The notes under the pieces are model-generated. The model made no database searches. It saw only the letters and a program-made list of their open reading frames with translations, and was not told the DNA's origin. A stretch of 64,000 nucleotides of DNA from Corynebacterium stationis (GTDB taxonomy: Bacteria; Actinomycetota; Actinomycetes; Mycobacteriales; Mycobacteriaceae): the NCBI RefSeq assembly GCF_001941345.1, contig NZ_CP009251.1:2666001-2730000 (forward strand). Direction: 5' to 3'. A program made the translations under genes and the position numbers. Below are positions 27,017 through 36,161 of this stretch, piece after piece; the stretch's first letter is position 1, and every line of letters starts with the position of its first letter.

Positions 27017-27849
27017 GTGGATTCGCTGCAGCAGATTCCGCAACCACCCAATCTTTGGGTAATGCAATCTCTACTGAAGATATTCGTAACTCCGGTATCA
27101 AGGCTGATGACCAGGTCGCGCAGTATGCCGCCATGCTTGGCGATGACGCCCTGATCCTCGCCCAACGCCTCGGCTGGTGGATTTCACGCGCCCCAGAGAT
27201 GGAAGAAGATATCGCGCTCGGCAATATCGCACTCGACCTAATTGGGCACACGCGCTTTTTCTACACCTACGCGGCCAGCGCGTGGGATAAGACCGAAGAT
27301 GACCTGGCGTATTTCCGCACCGAAGAAGAGTTCCGCTCAGCACGTTTGGTGGAGCAGGAAAATGGCGACTTCGGACAAACCATCGCTAGGCAACTGCTCT
27401 TCTCGCACTACCAGTACGCGCTGTATAGCAAGCTGCAGGACTCTGCTGATGAGACCATCGCTGCGATTGCTGCGAAGGCAATTAAGGAAGTGGAATACCA
27501 CGTTGACCACTCCAACCAGTGGATGCTGCGCCTAGGTCTTGGTACTGAGGAATCACACCGCCGCATCTCCGCTGGCATCTACTACATGTGGCCTTACCTG
27601 GAAGAACTTTTCGAGGACCTGGAACTACACAAAGAGTTGGCCGCAAAAGACATCGCCGTCTTGCCGTCAACCCTGCGTGATGAAGCACTTGGACGCATCA
27701 CCGAAGTGCTGGAGAAGTCCAACGTAGAAATCCCCCAGGTCAAACCCGCGCGATCGAGTCAGCGCACCGGACGCTTTTCTGAACAACGCGGCTATATCTT
27801 GGCCGAAATGCAATCGCTGGCACGCCAGCACCCTGGCGCAACCTGGTAG
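27013..27849 (+). CDS. paaC: Phenylacetyl-CoA epoxidase structural subunit PaaC
   Basis: This 278-residue ferritin-like protein forms the stable heterodimer with PaaA. Visible blocks are 'LGDDALILAQRLGWWISRAP', 'NIALDLIGHTRFFYTYAA' and 'KEVEYHVDHSNQWMLRLG', all PaaC hallmarks. It keeps the fold but not a full diiron site in known members. Its start overlaps paaB (ATGA), and paaD begins 15 bases after its stop. Confidence 0.96.
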   Translation: MSGFAAADSATTQSLGNAISTEDIRNSGIKADDQVAQYAAMLGDDALILAQRLGWWISRAPEMEEDIALGNIALDLIGHTRFFYTYAASAWDKTEDDLAYFRTEEEFRSARLVEQENGDFGQTIARQLLFSHYQYALYSKLQDSADETIAAIAAKAIKEVEYHVDHSNQWMLRLGLGTEESHRRISAGIYYMWPYLEELFEDLELHKELAAKDIAVLPSTLRDEALGRITEVLEKSNVEIPQVKPARSSQRTGRFSEQRGYILAEMQSLARQHPGATW

Positions 27850-27864
27850 AAGGAGGCTTTAGCC

Positions 27865-28434
27865 ATGTCTGCCGCAACATCCCCGCACCCTTTTGATAAA
27901 CCCACCGTTAGCCCTTCTGACCACCCGCTTCGTCCTGTCAATGAGCAGGATGCTGCGGTGTGGGATATTGCAGCACGGGTTCCGGATCCAGAAATCCCGG
28001 TTATCTCCATTGCTGACTTAGGCATCCTGCGCGACGCGAAGCTCGTTGGTGACAAAGCCATAGTTACCATCACGCCCACCTATTCAGGTTGCCCCGCAAT
28101 GGATCACATCACCGCCGATGTCACCGATGCCTTAAAGGCCGCCGGCTTTGACCAAGTCACTGTTGATCTGGTGCTGCAACCAGCGTGGACCACGGACTGG
28201 ATGACCGAAGAGGGCCGGGAGAACTTGCGCGAATATGGCATTGCACCTCCTACCGGCAAGGCTGCGAAAAGTGGCCCGATTCCTTTAACACTTGCTGCGC
28301 CGACACCGATTGCGTGCCCGCGCTGTGGGTCTAAAAATACTTCTAAACTCGCCCAATTTGGTTCGACTTCTTGCAAGGCGCTGTACAGCTGCCGCGACTG
28401 CTTTGAACCTTTCGATTACTTCAAGGTGCACTAA
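27865..28434 (+). CDS. paaD: PaaD, SUF-type maturation factor of the epoxidase
   Basis: This 189-residue protein has an N-terminal DUF59/MIP18-like domain ('ARVPDPEIPVISIADLGIL', then 'PTYSGCPAMDHI', about residues 30-90). A C-terminal zinc-ribbon-like part follows ('CPRCGSKNT' and 'CRDCFEPFDYFK', about 151-187). PaaD is needed for an active epoxidase, probably for Fe-S or diiron assembly. An AAGGAGG lies before the ATG, and the stop shares one base with the paaE start. Confidence 0.95.
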   Translation: MSAATSPHPFDKPTVSPSDHPLRPVNEQDAAVWDIAARVPDPEIPVISIADLGILRDAKLVGDKAIVTITPTYSGCPAMDHITADVTDALKAAGFDQVTVDLVLQPAWTTDWMTEEGRENLREYGIAPPTGKAAKSGPIPLTLAAPTPIACPRCGSKNTSKLAQFGSTSCKALYSCRDCFEPFDYFKVH

Positions 28435-29585
28435 TGACTGCTTCGCTGAAAAAGAAAAAGGCCACGTTCAACACGTTGACGGTCTCCAAGGTTCGTCCGC
28501 TTACCGATAATGCGGTGGAAGTCTCCTTCGATATCCCCGAAGAACTTCAGGATGACTATGACTACATCCCCGGCCAGTACGTTGCACTGCGCGCGATGAT
28601 TGATGGCCAGGAACACCGCCGTTCCTACTCCATCTGTGATGTACCGCGTCCTGGGCGTTTGCGCGTTGCTATCAAGCGCGACCGTGGCGGTATTTTCTCC
28701 ACCTGGGCCAATGACACTCTAGAAGCGGGCACGCAGATTGACGTGATGAACCCGCAGGGCGCGTTCGTGTCCAAGACCCACCTCACGGGCTTGAACAACC
28801 CTGAGGTCATCCGCGAGGAAATCTCCAAGATTGATAATCCACACCTGGTGGCAATCGCCGCGGGTTCTGGCATCACGCCGATCATGGCGATTGCGCAGAC
28901 CGTCCTCGCCGAAAGCGATGACAGCACCTTCGAGTTGATCTTTGCCAACAAGGGCGGCAGCGAAGTCATGTTCGCCGAGGAAATCGGTGACCTCAAGGAC
29001 AAGTACCCAACCCGCTTTGCTGTGCATCACGTGCTCTCACGCGAACAGCGTGTGAACCCATTGTTCTCCGGTCGCATTGACTCGGAAAAACTGCAGCTTC
29101 TGCTCGATAATGTCATTCGTACCGAAGCCATCGATGAGTGGTTCTTGTGCGGTCCTTTTGAACTCGTCCAGCTCGTCCGCGATGAACTTAATGGCCGCAA
29201 GGTCGATGAACAGGCCGTGCGCTATGAGCTCTTTACCACGGGCAAGCCCACTGGCAGCCAGCAGCAAACTGGCCGCCACGTGGAAGCAGATCCCGATGGC
29301 AAGAATGTGGAAATCACCTTCAACCTCGATGGTTTATCCGGCAAGGTGGAATCTCCTGAATCCGCCAATGAAACTCTTCTCAACGCCACGCTGCGAGCGC
29401 GTCCCGATGTTCCTTTCGCCTGCGCGGGCGGCGTGTGCGGCACCTGCCGCGCCAAGCTGGTCGAAGGCGAAGTAGAGATGGCCGAGAACTTCGCTTTGGA
29501 AAAGGATGAGATTGAAAAGGGCTACATCCTCACCTGCCAGTCCCGTCCAAAGACCGCCTCAATCAAGCTTGACTTTGATGCTTAA
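28434..29585 (+). CDS. paaE: Phenylacetyl-CoA epoxidase reductase PaaE
   Basis: This 383-residue reductase passes electrons from NADPH to the epoxidase. The N-terminal FAD domain has 'RRSYSICDVP' (FAD loop, about residues 62-71). The NADPH domain has 'IAAGSGITPIMAI' and a 'WFLCGPFELV' block. A plant-type 2Fe-2S ferredoxin domain ends the protein ('CAGGVCGTCRAKL' plus a later Cys in 'LTCQS', about 330-375). The TAATG overlap with paaD and the short gap to paaG place it in the operon. Confidence 0.96.
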   Translation: MTASLKKKKATFNTLTVSKVRPLTDNAVEVSFDIPEELQDDYDYIPGQYVALRAMIDGQEHRRSYSICDVPRPGRLRVAIKRDRGGIFSTWANDTLEAGTQIDVMNPQGAFVSKTHLTGLNNPEVIREEISKIDNPHLVAIAAGSGITPIMAIAQTVLAESDDSTFELIFANKGGSEVMFAEEIGDLKDKYPTRFAVHHVLSREQRVNPLFSGRIDSEKLQLLLDNVIRTEAIDEWFLCGPFELVQLVRDELNGRKVDEQAVRYELFTTGKPTGSQQQTGRHVEADPDGKNVEITFNLDGLSGKVESPESANETLLNATLRARPDVPFACAGGVCGTCRAKLVEGEVEMAENFALEKDEIEKGYILTCQSRPKTASIKLDFDA

Positions 29586-29596
29586 GGCGGCGGCAC

Positions 29597-30373
29597 ATGA
29601 TTGACTTATTATTCAACGAGGACCGCACGGTTGCCGAGGTCGTGCTCAATAATCCTAAGGCCATGAACTCCCTGGCACCTGAGGATCTCACCGAGCTATC
29701 GCAGGCGTACACCGAGGCCGAACAAGCCAGCGTTCGCGCGCTTCTTCTGCGTGGGGAAGGCCGCGGTTTTAGTGCCGGGCGCAACATCAAGGGCTTGGAT
29801 CCACGTGATGATGACGCAACCGACTACTTGGCCAACAAGGTCACCCCGGTGCTCAAGCAGATGTCGCAGTTTCCTGCCCCCACCTTCGCTGCAGTCCATG
29901 GTGTCTGCCTCGGCGTCGGGCTCGGCTTGGCCATTGCCACAGATATTGTCTACGTCGCCGAAGACGCAAAGTTCGGCTCACCGTTTGCGAATCTCGGCGC
30001 GACGCTGGATTCAGGTGGGCACGCGCTTTTCGTCGAAAGGCTCGGCGCACACCGCGCGATGGATCTGATTGTCACCGGCGACATGATTTCCGGCGCCGAA
30101 GCCGTCCAAGCCGGGTTGTTCTCACGCGCAGTGCCTGCCGATGACCTCCTGGAATTCACCCGCGAAAAAGTTGAACGCGCAGCTCGCGGCGCAACGCAGG
30201 CTTTTGTGGCCTCAAAGAAACTCATCGCCGATATCCGCGACTCCAAGACTGGGCTGTGGGACTCGGTCCACGATGAGAACTTTGCCCAAGGCGCGCTGTG
30301 TTCATCCGAGGACTACCTCGAAGGCTTCGCCGCTTTTAATGAAAAGCGCGCCCCCGTCTTTAAAGGTATTTAG
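29597..30373 (+). CDS. paaG: 1,2-epoxyphenylacetyl-CoA isomerase (PaaG-like crotonase)
   Basis: This 258-residue crotonase-fold enzyme directly follows paaE. PaaG turns the ring epoxide into the seven-membered oxepin-CoA. It shows 'GRGFSAGRNIKGLDP' (oxyanion hole, about residues 55-69), 'GVCLGVGLGLAIATDIV' and 'GATLDSGGHALF', where the acidic residue of the PaaG type (Asp, about 136) is kept and the two-Glu set of true hydratases is not. A sister crotonase in this cluster (31633-32421) has the hydratase-type glutamates, which helps assign the two. Confidence 0.85.
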   Translation: MIDLLFNEDRTVAEVVLNNPKAMNSLAPEDLTELSQAYTEAEQASVRALLLRGEGRGFSAGRNIKGLDPRDDDATDYLANKVTPVLKQMSQFPAPTFAAVHGVCLGVGLGLAIATDIVYVAEDAKFGSPFANLGATLDSGGHALFVERLGAHRAMDLIVTGDMISGAEAVQAGLFSRAVPADDLLEFTREKVERAARGATQAFVASKKLIADIRDSKTGLWDSVHDENFAQGALCSSEDYLEGFAAFNEKRAPVFKGI

Positions 30374-30427
30374 ACCAGCCAGAACGACTTAATAGTTCCT
30401 AGTTAAATACAAGCAAGAAGGACAAGC

Positions 30428-31633
30428 ATGACTGATTCAAGTGCATACCTGGTGTCAGGTTTTAGAACCCCGGTGGGAAAGTACGGCGGCGCGCTGTCAT
30501 CGGTACGCCCCGATGACCTGATGGCGCTGACTATTCAAAAGACCGTCGAAGAAGCAGGACTCGATCCCGCGGCCGTGGATGAAGTCATCATCGGCAATGC
30601 CAATGGCGCGGGTGAAGAAAACCGCAACGTCGCGCGCTTGGCTTGGCTGCTCGCTGGTTATCCGGATACCGTGCCGGGTATTACCGTCAACCGCCTGTGC
30701 GCCTCCGGTATGTCGGCAATTGCGCTCGCCACCGCCATGGTCGAGTCCGGTCAGGCGGATATCGTACTGGCCGGCGGCGTGGAATCTATGTCGCGCGCAC
30801 CATGGGTCATGGAAAAACCCACAACGGCTTTCGCGCGTCCCGGCGAGGTTTTTGACACCTCCATCGGCTGGCGTTTTGTGAACAAGAAGTTCACCGGCAT
30901 GGACAAGATGACCTATTCCATGCCCGAGACCGCCGAGGAAGTCGCCAAGGTCTTTAACATCAGCCGCGAAGATGCCGATGCTTTCGCAGCCCGCTCCCAT
31001 GAGCGCGCACTCGCTGCGATTGCAGATGGAAAATTCGACGCTGAAATCGTGCCGGTGGAGGTCAAAGACCGCAAGGGCAATGTCACCATCGTTGATACCG
31101 ATGAAGGCCCACGCCCAGGTTCCACGCCAGAGGTGCTGTCCAAACTACGCCCGGTGACCAGGCTTGGCGATGTCACCACCGCCGGCAATTCTTCCTCACT
31201 TAACGATGGCGCCTCCGCGGTCATTGTGGCCTCGCAAAAAGGCATCGAAAAGCTAGGGCTAAAACCCCGTGCCCGCGTGGTGGCGAATGCCGCACGTGGT
31301 CTACAACCGGAGATCATGGGAATGGGTCCAGTGCTGGCAACGCGGGAGATTCTCAGCCGCACGGGCTGGGACCTCAATGAAGTAGATGCAGTAGAGCTCA
31401 ACGAAGCCTTCGCAACACAATCTTTGGCATGTATCCGTGAGCTGGGCCTGGATGAAAACAAGACCAATACGTGGGGTGGTGCGATTGCACTGGGCCATCC
31501 ATTGGGTTCCTCCGGCTCGCGCATCACACTGACGCTGCTCAACCGACTAGAAACCGAAGGTGGCACCCGCGGGATTGCCACCATGTGCATTGGCGTCGGC
31601 CAGGGCACGGCGATTGCGATTGAGAGGGTCTAA
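30428..31633 (+). CDS. paaJ: 3-oxoadipyl-CoA / 3-oxo-5,6-dehydrosuberyl-CoA thiolase
   Basis: This 401-residue thiolase has nucleophile Cys about 91 in 'NRLCASGMSA', a C-terminal 'GHPLGSSGSR' with the active His, and 'CIGVGQG' with the second Cys. PaaJ cleaves the two thioester intermediates of the phenylacetate pathway and yields acetyl-CoA and succinyl-CoA. It follows paaG after 54 bases with AAGAAGGACAAGC before the ATG, and its stop overlaps paaF (TAATG). A paralogue, pcaF, lies at 42638-43873. Confidence 0.92.
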   Translation: MTDSSAYLVSGFRTPVGKYGGALSSVRPDDLMALTIQKTVEEAGLDPAAVDEVIIGNANGAGEENRNVARLAWLLAGYPDTVPGITVNRLCASGMSAIALATAMVESGQADIVLAGGVESMSRAPWVMEKPTTAFARPGEVFDTSIGWRFVNKKFTGMDKMTYSMPETAEEVAKVFNISREDADAFAARSHERALAAIADGKFDAEIVPVEVKDRKGNVTIVDTDEGPRPGSTPEVLSKLRPVTRLGDVTTAGNSSSLNDGASAVIVASQKGIEKLGLKPRARVVANAARGLQPEIMGMGPVLATREILSRTGWDLNEVDAVELNEAFATQSLACIRELGLDENKTNTWGGAIALGHPLGSSGSRITLTLLNRLETEGGTRGIATMCIGVGQGTAIAIERV

Positions 31634-32421
31634 TGACTGATATTCACACTGCCACCAAGGACTTCTCGGCGCTGCAAGTCACCGAGGAAGACGGTTATAT
31701 TATCGCGCGGATGAACCGGCCCGAAGTCCGCAACGCGATCGATGAAACCATGGTGGAGGAATTCCACACATTGTGTGGAATCCTCGAGCGTGACCCGCAG
31801 ATTCTAGTAGTTACCGGCTGCGTTGCGGAAACCTCCAAGGGCCCACGCGGGATTTTCGCATCTGGCGCAGATATCGCGCAGTTGCGGGAGCGCCGCCGCG
31901 AGGATGCACTGCGCGGGATTAATTCGGGCGTGTTTCACCGGATAGCGAAGTTGCCTTCACCAGTCATTGCAGCCATCGACGGCTTTGCTTTGGGTGGCGG
32001 CTTGGAACTCGCACTGGCAGCAGATTTCCGGCTTGCCACGCCCGGCGCGAAATTCGGCCAACCAGAGGCGAACCTCGGCATCATCGCTGGTGCAGGCGCG
32101 CTGTGGCGGTTGAAAGAAGCCGTGGGCAACCCACTGGCAAAAGAGATTCTGCTGACCGGACGCGTACTCACCGGCGAGGAAGCCGCGCAGTCACATCTGG
32201 TCAACGAACTTTTTGAACCAGAAGAACTCGAGAACGGCGCCCGCGAATGGGCGAAGAAGATTGCCGCACTCGATCCGCTGGCGGTGCGGCTGTCCAAGCA
32301 GCTTTTCGATATGCCCGTGGAAGCGCATCCTGCAATAGACAATATCGCGCAGGCGGTGCTCTTTGAATCCGAAGCAAAATTTGACCGTATGCAGGCATTT
32401 TTAGACCGCAAGAAGAAGTAA
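31633..32421 (+). CDS. paaF: 2,3-dehydroadipyl-CoA hydratase (PaaF-like)
   Basis: This 262-residue enoyl-CoA hydratase has 'GIFASGADIAQL' and 'GFALGGGLELALAADF' (oxyanion hole). It also has both catalytic glutamates in context: 'FGQPEANLGII' and 'LAKEILLTGR'. In the pathway it hydrates 2,3-dehydroadipyl-CoA. It has a family-typical C-terminal trimer helix. The TAATG overlap with paaJ and a 28-base gap to paaH support one operon. Confidence 0.88.
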   Translation: MTDIHTATKDFSALQVTEEDGYIIARMNRPEVRNAIDETMVEEFHTLCGILERDPQILVVTGCVAETSKGPRGIFASGADIAQLRERRREDALRGINSGVFHRIAKLPSPVIAAIDGFALGGGLELALAADFRLATPGAKFGQPEANLGIIAGAGALWRLKEAVGNPLAKEILLTGRVLTGEEAAQSHLVNELFEPEELENGAREWAKKIAALDPLAVRLSKQLFDMPVEAHPAIDNIAQAVLFESEAKFDRMQAFLDRKKK

Positions 32422-32449
32422 GAATCAGAAGAGTTTAAGGAGACGGAAC

Positions 32450-33295
32450 ATGGCTCTACCGGAAAAGGTTGGGGTGCTCGGCGGCGGCCGCATGGGCGCG
32501 GGCATTGCGCACGCCTTTTTGGCCGCTGGCGCGGATGTGAAAGTCGTCGACATCAACGATGACGCGGTTGCGGCCGCGAAAGCCCGCGTGGAAAAGGCGA
32601 TTCAAGGTTCCATCGACCGCGGTGCCGAAGGCACCTTCGAATCCTGGGCAGAACGTCTGACGCTATCTACGGACACTGCAGAGTTCGCTGGTTTCGACCT
32701 CGTGGTCGAAGCGGTTCCAGAGTCAATGGAGCTCAAGACCACGGCGTTTAGCAATATCGCAAAGGCCGCACCAGAGGCGGTTATCGCGACCAATACCTCC
32801 TCACTGTCGGTCTCACAGCTGGCAGATACCGTGGCTAATGATGTGATCGGCCTGCACTTCTTCAACCCAGTGCCAGCCTCGAAGCTGGTGGAAGTCGTCA
32901 TCGCGAAATCTACTCCGGAAACTTTGGTGGAGACCGCGAAAGGCTGGGTTGAAGACCTAGGCAAGACGGCAGTGGTGGTTAAAGATGCACCAGGCTTTGC
33001 ATCGTCACGCTTGGGCGTTGCCATCGCCTTAGAAGCCATCCGCATGGTGGAAGAAGGCGTGGCATCCGCACGCGATATCGATAATGCGATGGTGCTGGGC
33101 TACAAGTTCCCCATCGGTCCGCTGGAGCTGACCGATATTGTCGGCCTCGATGTCCGCCTAGGAATCGCCGAGTACCTTGAGTCCACCCTAGGTGAGCGCT
33201 TTGCTCCGCCGCAGCTGATGCGGGACATGGTCGCCCGCGGCGAGCTCGGCCGCAAGTCCGGCAAGGGGTTCTATGACTATTCCGAAACCTCTTAA
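32450..33295 (+). CDS. paaH: 3-hydroxyadipyl-CoA dehydrogenase (PaaH-like)
   Basis: This 281-residue short-form 3-hydroxyacyl-CoA dehydrogenase has an N-terminal Rossmann fold 'VGVLGGGRMGAGIAHAF' (about residues 7-23), the 'VVEAVPESMELK' block, catalytic His in 'GLHFFNPVP' (about 142), and the C-terminal helical domain 'DAPGFASSRLG'. It oxidises 3-hydroxyadipyl-CoA to 3-oxoadipyl-CoA. AAGGAG precedes the ATG at 32450. Its stop codon forms the base of a long hairpin that ends the operon. Confidence 0.92.
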   Translation: MALPEKVGVLGGGRMGAGIAHAFLAAGADVKVVDINDDAVAAAKARVEKAIQGSIDRGAEGTFESWAERLTLSTDTAEFAGFDLVVEAVPESMELKTTAFSNIAKAAPEAVIATNTSSLSVSQLADTVANDVIGLHFFNPVPASKLVEVVIAKSTPETLVETAKGWVEDLGKTAVVVKDAPGFASSRLGVAIALEAIRMVEEGVASARDIDNAMVLGYKFPIGPLELTDIVGLDVRLGIAEYLESTLGERFAPPQLMRDMVARGELGRKSGKGFYDYSETS

Positions 33296-33342
33296 ACGCT
33301 GTTATTGAGAAAAATCTACGATTTCTTCTCAATAACAGCGTT
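33295..33342. terminator. Bidirectional terminator between paaH and the second thioesterase
   Basis: AACGCTGTTATTGAGAA (33295-33311) pairs perfectly over 17 bases with 33326-33342, and inner AAATC/GATTT pairs extend it. The left arm begins on the last base of the paaH stop. The right arm encodes the last residues of the antisense thioesterase. It serves both convergent genes. Confidence 0.8.
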
Positions 33343-33720
33343 GGTGATACGCGCCGTGCATAAACGGCGGCCGGATTCATCAACAATGACAACTTCATGA
33401 CTGGTCAGGCTGCGGCCTAAGTGCAATGCGGTGGCAGTAGCGGTGACCATCCCGGCATAGCCGGAAGCGTGATGGGTGGCGTTGATATCCACGCCCACGG
33501 CCACCTTTCCCAAGGTAGAGGCGTGAATAACGGCCGCCCAGCTTCCAACTGCTTCAGCCAAACACGCCATGGCCCCGCCGTGGAGCAGACCGAGGGATTG
33601 CCGGTTGCCATCGATAGGCATGGTGGCAACAACCTTGGTGGCTGATTGCTCAAGTACCTTCACACCCATCTTTTCATCGAGCTCTCCCAGCTCAATCGTC
33701 CACGGCTCATACTTTTGCAT
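33316..33720 (-). CDS. Second hotdog-fold thioesterase in the paa cluster
   Basis: This 134-residue hotdog protein has 'LGLLHGGAMACLAEAVGSW' (about residues 43-61), the HGG pattern of the YdiI/MenI/PaaI_thioesterase group, with Glu rather than Asp as the likely catalytic residue. It is antisense to the paa operon, between paaH and paaZ, and shares 47 bases of divergent promoter with paaZ. The substrate is unknown; an aromatic or oxepin-derived CoA thioester would fit the location. Confidence 0.85.
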   Translation of the reverse strand: MQKYEPWTIELGELDEKMGVKVLEQSATKVVATMPIDGNRQSLGLLHGGAMACLAEAVGSWAAVIHASTLGKVAVGVDINATHHASGYAGMVTATATALHLGRSLTSHEVVIVDESGRRLCTARITNAVIEKKS

Positions 33721-33767
33721 TCTTCTTCTCTCTTCTTTTTCTTCGTAGTATTTTTAGAAAGGCAACC

Positions 33768-35849
33768 ATGACTACCTCCCTTATCGATACCATCGTCCCC
33801 AGCTTTTTATCTGGAAAGTGGCTTACACCGGACAATCCAACGCGTATCACTGAGGTTGCTGACCCGTCGACGGGGGAGATTGTCGCGCGCGTTTCCGCGG
33901 AAGGTTTAGATATTGCCGCTGCGGTTAATTATGCCCGCGATATCGGCCGTAAGAACCTGCAAGAGCTAACCATTCATGAGCGTTCTTTGAAGATTAAAGA
34001 ACTGGCCATCTTCTTACAGGACCATCGCGATGAGCTTAACGCATTGGCGCATAAGACGGGCGCGAATAAGCGCGATAATTTTGTTGACGTCGATGGCGGC
34101 ATTTCCACCATGTTCACCATTTCGTCGAAGGGCCGCCGTGAGATGCCGAATGCGCACGTGGTCACCGATGGCGAGCCAGAGGTCTTTTCCAAGGACGGAT
34201 CTTTCATCGGCCGGCATATCTACACCACCATTCCGGGTATTGCGGTGCAGATTAACGCCTTCAACTTCCCGGTGTGGGGCATGTTGGAGAAGTTCGCGCC
34301 GTCGTTTATTGCGGGCGTGCCGAGCATCGTCAAGCCTGCTACGCCGACTGGTTTTGTCACCCAGGCCCTGGTGCGTTTGATGCTGGAGTCAGGAATTTTG
34401 CCGGATGGTTCGCTGCAGCTGATTTCTGGTTCCGCACGCGACTTGCTTGACCACTTGGATTTCCGCGACCACGTGGCCTTTACCGGTTCGGCGCAGACGG
34501 CGAATACCCTGCGCGCGCACGAGAATGTGCTGGAAGGCGGGATTCAGTTCTCCGCGGAGGCAGACTCCCTCAATGCTGCAATTTTGGGCACCGATGTCAC
34601 CGAAGATGCCCCGGAGTTTGAGGCCTACACCAAGGCTGTGTTCAATGAGATGACCTCGAAGGCTGGGCAAAAGTGTACTGCGATTCGCCGCGCGATTGTG
34701 CCACATAACCTGGTGGAGCCATTCATCGCAGCGTTATCGCAGCGTCTGGAGTCCAAGGTTGTGCCCGGCGATCCGCGCGACGAAAATGCCACGATGGGGC
34801 CGTTGGTCTCTATCGAGCAGCGTGACGATGTGGCATCGGCAGTGCAAAAGCTTATCGATGCCGGCGGCGAGGTCGTCTACGGCGGCGCCGACAAGCTCGA
34901 GGGCGCATTCTTCGCGCCGACCATCCTGCGTTTCGATGACGCCGAGGCGGAAGCCGTGCACTCAACCGAAGCCTTCGGCCCGGTCATCTCTGTCATCGGC
35001 TACAACGAGCCGACTGAGGCAGTCGAACTCGCCGCCAAGGGTGCTGGCTCCTTGGTGGCTTCTGTTATTACTCACGATGATGAACTCGCCGCACTGTATG
35101 GCCGCGGTATTGCTGCCTACCACGGCCGCGTGCACTTTCTAGACCGCGTGGATGCGAAGACTTCCACCGGCCACGGCTCCCCGCTGCCACACCTGGTCCA
35201 CGGCGGCCCAGGTCGTGCAGGCGGTGGTGAGGAGCTCGGCGGTATCCGCGGCATCTTGCACTACATGCAGCGCACCGCGATTCAGGGCAGTCCGGACCAC
35301 CTGACTGCTGTGATTGGCCAGTGGCACCGCGGCGCGGCAGTCAACCGCGTGACCCGTCAGGATGTCATCAACGGCACCGGTGTGCATCCTTTCCGCAAGG
35401 ACCTGGCAACGCTCAAGATTGGCGACCAGTTCGCCTCTGACCTGCGCAAGGTCACCCTTGAGGAAATCCTGGCTTTTGCGAAAGAAACCGGCGATACCTT
35501 CTACGCGCACACCGATGAAGAAGCCGCCATGGCCAACCCCTTCTTCCCACGACGTGTGGCACACGGTTACCTGCTGGTCTCTTGGGCCGCTGGTTTATTC
35601 GTCGAACCTGCTCCAGGTCCAGTCCTTGCCAACTACGGCCTGGAAAACCTGCGCTTTATCGAGCCAGTAACCTATGACGATTCCATACGCATCGAGCTCA
35701 CCGCCAAGCGAATTACCCCGCGCGTCACCGATGACTACGGCGAAGTCTGCTGGGACGCCGCCCTCTACAACCAAGATGATGTTCTCGTCGCATCCTACGA
35801 CGTACTGACCTTGGTGGAAAAGGTGGACACCATCTACGCGCAGAAGTAA
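33768..35849 (+). CDS. paaZ: Oxepin-CoA hydrolase / 3-oxo-5,6-dehydrosuberyl-CoA semialdehyde dehydrogenase
   Basis: This 693-residue fusion opens the oxepin ring and oxidises the resulting aldehyde. The N-terminal aldehyde dehydrogenase (about residues 1-520) has Glu about 264 ('[10 protein letters not shown]') and nucleophile Cys about 303 ('[11 protein letters not shown]'). The C-terminal MaoC-type (R)-hydratase (about 540-690) keeps the active pair in '[15 protein letters not shown]' and '[11 protein letters not shown]'. Both active sites are present, so the reactive aldehyde can be channelled. It has its own promoter region, divergent from the thioesterase gene. Confidence 0.95.
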   Translation: MTTSLIDTIVPSFLSGKWLTPDNPTRITEVADPSTGEIVARVSAEGLDIAAAVNYARDIGRKNLQELTIHERSLKIKELAIFLQDHRDELNALAHKTGANKRDNFVDVDGGISTMFTISSKGRREMPNAHVVTDGEPEVFSKDGSFIGRHIYTTIPGIAVQINAFNFPVWGMLEKFAPSFIAGVPSIVKPATPTGFVTQALVRLMLESGILPDGSLQLISGSARDLLDHLDFRDHVAFTGSAQTANTLRAHENVLEGGIQFSAEADSLNAAILGTDVTEDAPEFEAYTKAVFNEMTSKAGQKCTAIRRAIVPHNLVEPFIAALSQRLESKVVPGDPRDENATMGPLVSIEQRDDVASAVQKLIDAGGEVVYGGADKLEGAFFAPTILRFDDAEAEAVHSTEAFGPVISVIGYNEPTEAVELAAKGAGSLVASVITHDDELAALYGRGIAAYHGRVHFLDRVDAKTSTGHGSPLPHLVHGGPGRAGGGEELGGIRGILHYMQRTAIQGSPDHLTAVIGQWHRGAAVNRVTRQDVINGTGVHPFRKDLATLKIGDQFASDLRKVTLEEILAFAKETGDTFYAHTDEEAAMANPFFPRRVAHGYLLVSWAAGLFVEPAPGPVLANYGLENLRFIEPVTYDDSIRIELTAKRITPRVTDDYGEVCWDAALYNQDDVLVASYDVLTLVEKVDTIYAQK

Positions 35850-35890
35850 TGCAGAAGTGCCGCTGCTAGCCATTTCCGTACAGTGGTGAC

Positions 35891-36106
35891 ATGGAAGAGA
35901 GAAAACTGTCATCACTGTTTTTCGGAAATGTTGTCCTCGAATCCGGGCTCATGGGCACGCCCGTCCGCATCTATTCGGAAGACATGCGCTCTTATTCTTT
36001 CCGCCCTGATTCTCAAACCACGCTTTCGGTTCCGCTCGACGAATTGAAAGGACCTCTGCACGCAATGACAACTGGAATGCGCGGAAATACCGGACAACCC
36101 AAGTGA
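35891..36106 (+). CDS. Possible small protein, 71 residues
   Basis: This short frame lies between paaZ and the GMC oxidoreductase, in a 312-base gap with nothing else convincing. The predicted protein is soluble with no motif I recognise. There is no good ribosome site before the ATG at 35891. Two short frames on the opposite strand overlap it and look worse. I keep it at low confidence. Confidence 0.3.
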   Translation: MEERKLSSLFFGNVVLESGLMGTPVRIYSEDMRSYSFRPDSQTTLSVPLDELKGPLHAMTTGMRGNTGQPK

Positions 36107-36123
36107 ACTGACTTACATTTAAC

Positions 36124-36155
36124 TCCAATATTGCTACACAACACACTATTGGAGG
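36124..36155 (+). promoter_or_regulatory. Inverted repeat overlapping the GMC-gene ribosome site
   Basis: TCCAATA (36124-36130) pairs with TATTGGA (36147-36153). The right arm covers most of the GGAGG (36151-36155) in front of the start at 36162. A stem here would hide the ribosome site, or the repeat may be an operator in DNA. Confidence 0.35.
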
Positions 36156-36161
36156 TCGTTC

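Noticed and set aside
30913..31608. Long open frame antisense to paaJ (231 codons)
   Set aside because: It is a codon-bias shadow of the thiolase, low in complexity (Ser/Arg/Pro-rich) and without a ribosome site.
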